A DNA stretch of 6,161 nucleotides from Desulfurococcales archaeon ex4484_217_1. Its GTDB lineage: Archaea; Thermoproteota; Thermoprotei_A; EX4484-217-1. The position numbers were made by a program, and so were the translations under genes. Below the pieces are notes generated by a model, which was given only the letters and a program-made list of their open reading frames with translations, ran no database searches and was not told the origin of the DNA. Shown piece after piece: positions 1-4,712 of this stretch; position 1 is the first letter of the stretch, and each line of letters opens with the position of its first letter. The stretch is taken from positions 1-6,161 of the forward strand of contig NJED01000064.1 of assembly GCA_002254745.1 (NCBI GenBank), written 5' to 3'.

Positions 1-130
1 ATCTCAACAACTCCAAATAATGGCTAAATGCAGGCACATGATTACAGACAGTCGTAACTATCTGTAAACTAAGAAACTCCCAGAGAATAAGCTAATTATG
101 TGAGGTAGAAAAGATTTTGATGTTCGGAGG
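1..130. other. Left flank without a supported gene
   Basis: I see no gene here. One plus-strand frame is open from the window edge to a stop at 65-67 (about 21 codons), which could be the tail of an upstream gene, but it has no recognisable features. A short inverted repeat (ACAGA near 44-48 against TCTGT near 61-65) could form a weak hairpin. The sequence is AT-rich, like other intergenic DNA in this window. Confidence 0.3.
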
Positions 131-143
131 GAAAGTTTATATT
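131..143 (+). promoter_or_regulatory. Archaeal TATA box with BRE-like purine stretch
   Basis: The element TTTATATT (136-143) follows a purine-rich GGGAAAG stretch, the usual arrangement of a BRE and TATA box in archaeal promoters. Transcription would be expected to start about 25 bases downstream, near 163-170, exactly where the GC-rich structured segment begins. No start codon with a long open frame follows, so the promoter most plausibly drives a non-coding RNA. The position is seen in the sequence; promoter activity is inferred. Confidence 0.6.
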
Positions 144-164
144 GCTTGGTTTTTAGCTGTATTT

Positions 165-376
165 CGTGGAGACCATATGGGATGATGGAAGCTTTGCTTC
201 AAGCCCGAAGGACACAATTTAGATGGGAGCCTCGCGCCGTTGGGCTCAACCACCACCCATGAACCTAAAGGGGTGAGCCATGAAGGCAACCCCCTGGGCA
301 AGGTGGAACCCGCTAGGTGCAACCATAAACTCATATAAAATATAAGAATAACCACCTAGTGGGAAACGGGTGATGT
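165..376 (+). ncRNA. GC-rich structured RNA of unrecognised family
   Basis: This roughly 210-base segment is much richer in G and C than its surroundings, a known hallmark of RNA genes in AT-rich thermophiles, and sits one promoter distance after a strong TATA box. Complementary segments can be read directly: GAAGC 188-192 with 196-200; ATGGG 223-227 with CCCAT 256-260, enclosing AGCC 228-231 with GGCT 243-246; GGGGT 270-274 with ACCCC 289-293, enclosing GCC 277-279 with GGC 285-287; and an 11-bp stem (one G-U pair) 309-319 with 353-363, around an AT-rich 33-base loop. I do not recognise the family. RNase P RNA is unlikely because no ACAGAA-type CR-V block follows, SRP RNA because the GGAAGGGAGCA-like helix 8 block is absent, and tRNA because there is no T-arm. 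The strand rests on the promoter and a downstream T-run. The ends are approximate. Confidence 0.55.
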
Positions 377-408
377 AAGAGAGCATTAATAGTATATTCT
401 ATTGTTAT

Positions 409-418
409 TTACGTTTTT
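409..418 (+). terminator. T-rich run, possible terminator of the RNA
   Basis: A TTTTT run (414-418) preceded by other T-rich sequence lies about 40 bases after the last stem of the structured RNA. Archaeal RNA polymerase can terminate at oligo-T without a hairpin. The call depends on the RNA being transcribed from the plus strand. Confidence 0.3.
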
Positions 419-572
419 ACCTTAACAAAATAATTTTTCAAAATATGGAGAATCGCCTTAATTTTTACATAATCTCGTGGTTGAGTGCTTAATCTAGTTC
501 TTATAGATTAAACATTATGGCATATGAGAATACATCATTGCTAAGTTTAACGAGGCTCGGTGGAGGTTAATT
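419..572 (+). promoter_or_regulatory. Leader and probable promoter of the ArlCE-ArlH operon
   Basis: This AT-rich intergenic stretch has no gene. A TATA-like element, CTTATAGA (500-507), lies about 65 bases before the start codon at 573, which would give a leader of about 40 bases. A clear Shine-Dalgarno sequence GGAGGT (562-567) sits 5 bases before ATG 573. This decides in favour of that start over the internal ATG at residue 16, so the cysteine motif at residues 8-13 is part of the protein. The ribosome-binding site is strong; the TATA element is weak. Confidence 0.45.
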
Positions 573-1700
573 ATGAAGCGTAGTGTTTGGGCATGTAATT
601 GCCCAATATGCCGGGTAATGGTCCATAGAGTTGTAGGCAAAGTAGTGGGTAGTACCTACATTGTTAAAGCTGGAGAAAAAGGTAAAGGCAAGGCTCCTAC
701 TAATATCCGTAGCAAAGAATTTTCCAAAGAAATGGCTGAAAAGATAGGTAATAGGCCTGTTGAAGTTATTAAGCTGAGCGAAATACGGGAAGAAAAAATG
801 CAACCTACTTCTCAAACAGAGCCCGGTACGAAAGTTGTACAGCAAGCGGCTAAGCTTCCTTCTCCACAGGAGAAAGCCAAAGAGGAAGAAGAAAGGAAAG
901 AGGAATTAAAGCAAGTTCAGGTTCAAATACCGCCTGAAATAATGGAGAAAATAAGTTCGCTGGAAAATGAAGTTACCGAAATTAGGAAGTATATTGAGAC
1001 AAGCGTTGAAGGTATTAAAGCTACACTAGTTGACCTGCGCTCCACTATTGCTGAAATAGATAACCCATTTAATGTATTAAGAAAATATGGTAAAACTCCA
1101 CTTAGCGAAGAGCAAGCAGAAGAACAAACGCTAGGAAATGTTCAAAAAGCAAAAGCTAATTCGCAGCCAACACATTACTCACCAATAGCACTTGTAACCC
1201 ATTATCCTACGGTCCAACCCAGTACTCCTACGACCCAACAAGCTCTACCATATCAGACCGTAAAGTTTGTAGGGAGCGTTCAAACAGGTGAAGAAGTTAA
1301 AAGAAAACAGGAAGAGAAAGAAGATGCTATGAGAAGGGAAAGTAAGATAAACTTTAGCCTATATGCAAGGCTCGCAGAATGGGTTAATAAGATTACGGAG
1401 CGCGTTCCCTCAGATGTTCTAGAGAAGTTAATTAGCAGCTACGTTGAAATAGGTGTTATCGATGAAAATATAGGTAATGTTCTTAAGAAGATAGTTAAGA
1501 CTGTAAACGAGCTTAAATCATTAAACCTTGATATTAATGAGCAGGCAAAATACCTTTACGAACTAATTCAAGCACTAGGCTTAACGAGTAGCGACGTAGT
1601 TAAGAAAGTTTTACCAGCTACCGAGAAAGCAGAGAAGAAAATGGCTCAGGAATTCTTTGAACTAGTAAATAAGGAGAATAAGCAGCACTCTAAGGGATAA
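573..1700 (+). CDS. ArlCE-like archaellum switch protein with CxCxxC N-terminus
   Basis: This is a hydrophilic 375-residue protein without signal peptide or membrane segment, hence cytosolic. Residues 8-13 form CxCxxC followed by His18, the only cysteines in the protein and a possible metal site. Residues 95-160 are charged and predicted coiled coil, ending in DNPFNVL (163-169), which resembles the NPF signature of ArlC (FlaC). After a Pro/Thr/Gln-rich linker (about 195-230), residues 259-315 resemble the ArlD/E (FlaD/E) domain: a helix with Trp270, then VLEKLISSYVEIGVI, matching the family pattern of a Leu-rich helix, Tyr, Val-x-Ile-Gly and a hydrophobic residue. In euryarchaea ArlC, D and E form the cytosolic ring that links chemotaxis (CheF/CheY) to ArlH and the motor, and haloarchaea fuse them as ArlCE. 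The next gene is ArlH, 3 bases away, which strongly supports the call. The N-terminal 70 residues are unrecognised. Similarity is by eye, so a paralogous non-motility role is possible. Confidence 0.62.
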   Translation: MKRSVWACNCPICRVMVHRVVGKVVGSTYIVKAGEKGKGKAPTNIRSKEFSKEMAEKIGNRPVEVIKLSEIREEKMQPTSQTEPGTKVVQQAAKLPSPQEKAKEEEERKEELKQVQVQIPPEIMEKISSLENEVTEIRKYIETSVEGIKATLVDLRSTIAEIDNPFNVLRKYGKTPLSEEQAEEQTLGNVQKAKANSQPTHYSPIALVTHYPTVQPSTPTTQQALPYQTVKFVGSVQTGEEVKRKQEEKEDAMRRESKINFSLYARLAEWVNKITERVPSDVLEKLISSYVEIGVIDENIGNVLKKIVKTVNELKSLNLDINEQAKYLYELIQALGLTSSDVVKKVLPATEKAEKKMAQEFFELVNKENKQHSKG

Positions 1701-1703
1701 GGC

Positions 1704-2465
1704 ATGTATGGATTAAAGAATAAGGTATCTTCTAAAATAAATGAGGAAATTAAAGGGCTTAAAGGCTACGTTCTTTCAACAGGTAATGGAGAATTAGACA
1801 TGAGGCTTGGCGGTGGAATACCTGTACCTAATCTTCTCTCAATAGAGGGAGGTCATGGAACAGGTAAGAGCATTTTAGTACAACAAATAACCTATGGCGC
1901 GGTTAGGTCAAATAAGAGAGTAATATATGTTACTACGGAGGCTGGTGTTAGAGAGCTCATTATGCAAACTCGTAAGGTAAGCCTAGATTTAACAGAAGAC
2001 TTTCTTAAAGGCCTTATAAGGGTTGTACCTGTACACTTGGAAGGCATTAAATGGACTAAAAATGTTGCGAAAAAGCTACTTCGTATTTTAGGAGATTACA
2101 TGGCTTATATGAAAGATGAGTACGATATTTTCATAGTTGACTCATTTAGCGTATTAGCAGTATATGCTGATATAAGTATTGTACTAAACTTTCTTACCAA
2201 AGTTAGAACAATTGTTCGCGAAGGAAAACTCATTATCCTAACTTTACATCCCTCCGTTCTACCAGAGGATGTTATGGTTAGGGTTAAGGCTATAAGTGAT
2301 AGCTACATTAAGCTTGACTTCGCAGAAATAGGTGGTAGGCTAGTTAAGGTTATGAGGATAATTAAGATTAGAGGAGCAAGCGAACCAGCTGATTCAACAA
2401 TAGCATTCGACGTTGACCCGGCATTCGGAATTAAGGTAGTACCTTTAGCTTTAGCGAAAGCGTAA
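1704..2465 (+). CDS. arlH: Archaellum ATPase ArlH (FlaH)
   Basis: ArlH is a RecA/KaiC-fold ATP-binding protein that sits under the archaellum motor and interacts with ArlI and the ArlCDE or ArlX ring. The 253-residue product shows the family order: STGNGELDMRLGGGIP (25-40), Walker A GGHGTGKS (49-56), TTE with Glu79 (77-79), Walker B IFIVDS (142-147, Asp146), LTLHPS (179-184), the GRLVKVMRIIKIRGA block (211-225), and the diagnostic tail FDVDPAFGIKVVPL (235-248). The Walker motifs look intact. It is slightly longer than typical ArlH (about 230 residues) because of about 20 extra N-terminal residues. ATG 1704 lies 3 bases after the upstream stop, with AAGGGA just before it, so translation is probably coupled. 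No arlI, arlJ or archaellin gene follows; the next gene has its own promoter. A KaiC-like paralogue is the main alternative, but the C-terminal signature favours ArlH. Confidence 0.85.
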   Translation: MYGLKNKVSSKINEEIKGLKGYVLSTGNGELDMRLGGGIPVPNLLSIEGGHGTGKSILVQQITYGAVRSNKRVIYVTTEAGVRELIMQTRKVSLDLTEDFLKGLIRVVPVHLEGIKWTKNVAKKLLRILGDYMAYMKDEYDIFIVDSFSVLAVYADISIVLNFLTKVRTIVREGKLIILTLHPSVLPEDVMVRVKAISDSYIKLDFAEIGGRLVKVMRIIKIRGASEPADSTIAFDVDPAFGIKVVPLALAKA

Positions 2466-2483
2466 CCTCTTGTCCGTAACCTC
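2461..2483 (+). repeat. Short direct repeat CGTAACCTC
   Basis: CGTAACCTC occurs at 2461-2469 and again at 2475-2483, 14 bases apart, overlapping the arlH stop and ending about 12 bases before the TATA box of the next gene. Such placement suits an activator or operator site, but two 9-base copies could also be chance. Confidence 0.3.
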
Positions 2484-2494
2484 GCCACACTAAG

Positions 2495-2502
2495 TTTATA
2501 TC
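2495..2502 (+). promoter_or_regulatory. TATA box upstream of the membrane protein gene
   Basis: TTTATATC (2495-2502) is a good archaeal TATA element, with expected transcription start near 2520-2527 and the start codon at 2541, leaving a short leader. It suggests that the membrane protein and apgM are transcribed separately from the ArlCE-ArlH operon, although read-through is possible because no clear terminator follows arlH. Confidence 0.55.
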
Positions 2503-2540
2503 GCATTACTAACTATGGTGGTAAGTGTTAAGTATTCTTA

Positions 2541-2918
2541 ATGTTTCTCATACTATCGAGGAAAATACCTATGCTTTTCAAAGCGATTTTAAATATTTTG
2601 AAACCTAGCTTGAATAGTCTTATCCTATCTGCTGTCTTAGCTTTCATATGTATTGGTGGAGTTATTCAGACCTATGCCTTCATAGATAACGTTCCTGGAA
2701 TTCCTAAACCACCATTGTACGATGAACTTAGCTACTTTAACTTGTGGTTTCCATGGATTCTTTTCGCTTTCCCCTTACATGTCATTGGGGGAATTCTCGG
2801 GTTACAGGGGCTTATGGGTTTATTTCCAGAAATAGCTGAGGGGTTAAAGCTCCCCGTGGGTAGTATTGTTTACGCATACATTATTTCTTCTTGGACTGTT
2901 TTCTGCTGGGATATCTAG
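2541..2918 (+). CDS. Small membrane protein of unknown function
   Basis: I do not recognise this 125-residue protein. It has a basic N-terminus (Lys/Arg at 7, 8, 14 and 21), a likely membrane helix at about 26-48, a second long hydrophobic stretch at about 67-95 (rich in Phe, Trp, Gly and Leu), and a third at about 106-122 that runs almost to the C-terminus. A Pro-rich loop with PKPPLYDE (56-62) separates the first two. A TATA box about 40 bases upstream supports expression. ATG 2541 is the first usable start after an in-frame stop at 2529-2531; ATG 2571 is an alternative. Its last 28 bases overlap the start of apgM in another frame, and the abrupt end inside a hydrophobic segment could mean a truncated C-terminus. 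Hydrophobicity and promoter make it plausible but not certain. Confidence 0.6.
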   Translation: MFLILSRKIPMLFKAILNILKPSLNSLILSAVLAFICIGGVIQTYAFIDNVPGIPKPPLYDELSYFNLWFPWILFAFPLHVIGGILGLQGLMGLFPEIAEGLKLPVGSIVYAYIISSWTVFCWDI

Positions 2919-4165
2919 ACGGTGTAGCTGATAGGCTTGCTGACAAAATAACCTCACTAGAGCTAGCAAGTAAGACCGGCTTAGACTTCATAGCTGAGAA
3001 CGGTATTTGTGGTTTAATGTATCCTATTAGTGAGGGCGTTGCTCCTGAAAGCGATACTGCCGTAATATCTATTCTTGGATACGACCCGCATAAGTGCTAT
3101 ACTGGTAGAGGGCCTTTAGAAGCTTTGGGTGCTAATGTTAAATTTAAAGAGGGCCTTGAAGTTGCTTTTAGAGCAAATTTTGCAACTGTAGATTCTAGAA
3201 GCCTAAGAATTATCGATAGAAGAGTTGGTAGAAGCTTAAGAACGGAAGAAGCTAAAGAGCTCGCTAAAGCAATTGACGGATTAAAACTAAGCTACGATAG
3301 CTACGTCAAAGTGAAGGCTACTGTTGGACATAGAGCGGTGGTTGTTATTGGTAGTAAACGTTACAAACTTTCTCCTATGGTTGAGAATAGTGACCCTGCT
3401 TATGGTAGGAAAGGGCTTATAAGCGTGGCTATTAAGGGCTATGAGCCTTTCGTTAGACGTGTTAGGCCTTTGGATGAAAGTTTTGAAGCAAAAATAACCG
3501 CTGAACTAGTAAACGAATTCACAATGAAGATTATTGAAATATTAGACAATCATCCTGTAAATGTTAAACGTAGAAGCAAAGGTCTTTTACAGGCTAACAT
3601 AGTGTTACTCCGAGATGCTGGAAACACTTTACCTAAAGTTACTCCGCTACATGAAAAGTATAATGCTAACTTTGCTTTTCTAGCTGAAATGCCTGTAGAG
3701 TTAGGTATAGGTAGAGCTTTTGGAGCGCATGTTGAGGAAGTACCTTTACCTACAGGAGACCCTGAGAAAGACTACAAAGTAAGGCTTGAAAAAACACTTA
3801 AACTACTTGAAAAATACGACATAGTCTACGTGCATCTTAAAGGACCTGATGAACCGGGGCATGATGGAAATATTGAGATTAAAAAGAAGAAGATCGAGGA
3901 AATAGACAAATACTTTGTAAAACCCTTCCTAGAAAGAATGGGCGAAAATATAGCAGTAATGGTTACAGCTGACCATGCAACACCTCCTACAGTAAAAGCG
4001 CATACGGGGGATCCTGTACCGGTAGCTTTAATGTGTCCCGGTTTAGAGCCTGATAGTGTTAGGAAATTTACTGAGAAAGAATGTGCTAGAGGTAAACTAG
4101 GAACTATAGAGCATGGATGGGAACTTTTACCGAAAATACTTGAAATAATACGTGCTGTAACATGA
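2891..4165 (+). CDS. apgM: 2,3-bisphosphoglycerate-independent phosphoglycerate mutase, archaeal type
   Basis: ApgM interconverts 3- and 2-phosphoglycerate in the cytosol for glycolysis and gluconeogenesis, using a metal-dependent alkaline-phosphatase-superfamily site. The 424-residue product is full length for the family. It carries metal-ligand Asp10 (LDG, 9-11), the nucleophile Ser54 in PESDTA (52-57), ILGYDPHKCYTGRGPLEALG (61-80), FRANFAT (93-99), KGPDEPGHDG (317-326; Asp320 and His324), TADHATPP (359-366; Asp361 and His362) and KAHTGDPVP (369-377; His371). All expected catalytic residues are present. Gly is usual before the nucleophile in many homologues; here it is Glu. The start is awkward: an in-frame TAG at 2861 leaves TTG 2891 as the best start, only nine residues before the metal-binding Asp, with no clear Shine-Dalgarno and a 28-base overlap with the membrane protein gene. 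Translation may be coupled to that gene. Confidence 0.95.
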   Translation: MDCFLLGYLDGVADRLADKITSLELASKTGLDFIAENGICGLMYPISEGVAPESDTAVISILGYDPHKCYTGRGPLEALGANVKFKEGLEVAFRANFATVDSRSLRIIDRRVGRSLRTEEAKELAKAIDGLKLSYDSYVKVKATVGHRAVVVIGSKRYKLSPMVENSDPAYGRKGLISVAIKGYEPFVRRVRPLDESFEAKITAELVNEFTMKIIEILDNHPVNVKRRSKGLLQANIVLLRDAGNTLPKVTPLHEKYNANFAFLAEMPVELGIGRAFGAHVEEVPLPTGDPEKDYKVRLEKTLKLLEKYDIVYVHLKGPDEPGHDGNIEIKKKKIEEIDKYFVKPFLERMGENIAVMVTADHATPPTVKAHTGDPVPVALMCPGLEPDSVRKFTEKECARGKLGTIEHGWELLPKILEIIRAVT

Positions 4166-4174
4166 AAATAAATG

Positions 4175-4201
4175 GTCAAGTATTATTGACTACTTTGTCA
4201 A
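4175..4201. promoter_or_regulatory. Three alternating GTCAA half-sites, candidate operator
   Basis: GTCAA (4175-4179), its reverse complement TTGAC (4186-4190) and GTCAA again (4197-4201) start exactly 11 bases apart, about one helical turn. The cluster lies between the apgM stop and the TATA-like element of the winged-helix gene, the usual place for an operator or activator site. Autoregulation by the adjacent winged-helix protein is an inference. The first pair could alternatively form a weak 5-bp hairpin after apgM. Confidence 0.4.
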
Positions 4202-4212
4202 CGGGCCTAGAA

Positions 4213-4220
4213 TTAAATTT
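4213..4220 (+). promoter_or_regulatory. TATA-like element for the winged-helix gene
   Basis: TTAAATTT (4213-4220) lies about 33 bases before ATG 4253. Expected initiation near 4240 would give a very short leader that still includes the GGTGAT ribosome-binding site (4244-4249). The match to the consensus is modest. Confidence 0.4.
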
Positions 4221-4252
4221 AACACTGCTTAAAGATAGTGAGCGGTGATGAT

Positions 4253-4666
4253 ATGTCCGATGAGGTATTTGAGGCAATATCTCATCCTTTAAGAATAAAA
4301 ATATTAAAGCTGTTAGCTAATAGGAGTTTCTCTGAACTAAAAAGAGAATTAGGAATAGAGAGTAGTGGCAAACTAGATTTCCATTTAAAGAAATTAAGAA
4401 ACTTAATAACTATGGATGAGGGGGGAAAATATATTTTGACAAAGGAAGGATATGCAGCACTACAAGCAATACATACAATTAAGAAGTATGGTTGGCAGAA
4501 AAGAGCATACTTCATTAATTTAGCAGCATACATAGCATTTAACACAGTAGCGGCTATAGCGAACTTTACGTTATGGCTAATAACAGTACTGCCTCTATCA
4601 ACTGCATGGATAGTGTACTACACGTACAAGTCTATTGCTAAAAGGAAAATATTTAAAGCGATGTAG
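4253..4666 (+). CDS. Membrane-anchored winged-helix transcriptional regulator (ArsR-like)
   Basis: This 137-residue protein starts with a compact winged-helix DNA-binding domain. VFEAISHPLRIKILKLL (5-21) is the classic ArsR-like first helix; the recognition region is SSGKLDFHLKKL (37-48), common in archaeal regulators; and a wing with GGKYILTKEGYAAL follows (57-70). The C-terminal half holds two hydrophobic stretches, about 86-110 and 112-127, ending in a Lys/Arg-rich tail, so the protein is probably tethered to the inner face of the membrane. ATG 4253 is chosen because GGTGAT (4244-4249) stands just before it; an in-frame GTG at 4238 would add five residues. It is convergent with the BtrH-like gene. 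No metal-binding cysteine pair of sensory ArsR proteins is present, so the signal is unknown; membrane-derived input is an inference. Confidence 0.8.
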   Translation: MSDEVFEAISHPLRIKILKLLANRSFSELKRELGIESSGKLDFHLKKLRNLITMDEGGKYILTKEGYAALQAIHTIKKYGWQKRAYFINLAAYIAFNTVAAIANFTLWLITVLPLSTAWIVYYTYKSIAKRKIFKAM

Positions 4667-4698
4667 AATGGCATTTTCAACTTAAACCTCCTGTTAAA

Positions 4699-4706
4699 TT
4701 ATTTTT
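4699..4706 (+). terminator. T-rich terminator after the winged-helix gene
   Basis: TTATTTTT (4699-4706) lies about 33 bases after the stop at 4664-4666 and just before the end of the convergent gene, a typical place for an archaeal oligo-T terminator. No strong hairpin is seen. Confidence 0.35.
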
Positions 4707-4712
4707 CTACAA

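Noticed and set aside
137..355. A 72-codon minus-strand open frame across the GC-rich segment
   Set aside because: It coincides with the structured RNA, has no recognisable protein features, and its composition follows from the GC-rich stems. No ribosome-binding site or plausible promoter placement supports it.
126..376. RNase P RNA, suggested by GGAGGGAAAGT (126-136) and by GGGCAAGG (296-303), which faintly recalls the specificity domain
   Set aside because: The CR-I-like stretch runs straight into a TATA box and lacks the following CC. No ACAGAA/GGCTTA-type CR-V block is found in the AT-rich sequence downstream, so the catalytic core cannot form.
165..376. SRP RNA or tRNA
   Set aside because: There is no GGAAGGGAGCA-like helix 8 loop for SRP RNA, and no GGTTCRA-type T-arm with a matching acceptor stem for a tRNA.
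567..845. Minus-strand open frame opposite the ArlCE-like gene
   Set aside because: It is a shadow of the plus-strand gene, which has a strong ribosome-binding site and coherent domain features.
1167..1265. Pro/Thr/Gln-rich segment of the ArlCE-like gene as a possible frameshift or insertion
   Set aside because: The reading frame is continuous, codon use is unchanged, and such linkers are common between coiled-coil and ArlD/E-type domains.
2515..2540. ATG 2515 as an alternative start for the membrane protein
   Set aside because: It is in a different frame and meets a stop after eight codons; it also lies at or before the expected transcription start.
3826..4179. Minus-strand open frame opposite the end of apgM
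   Set aside because: The plus strand here encodes conserved ApgM metal-site motifs; the minus frame has no features.
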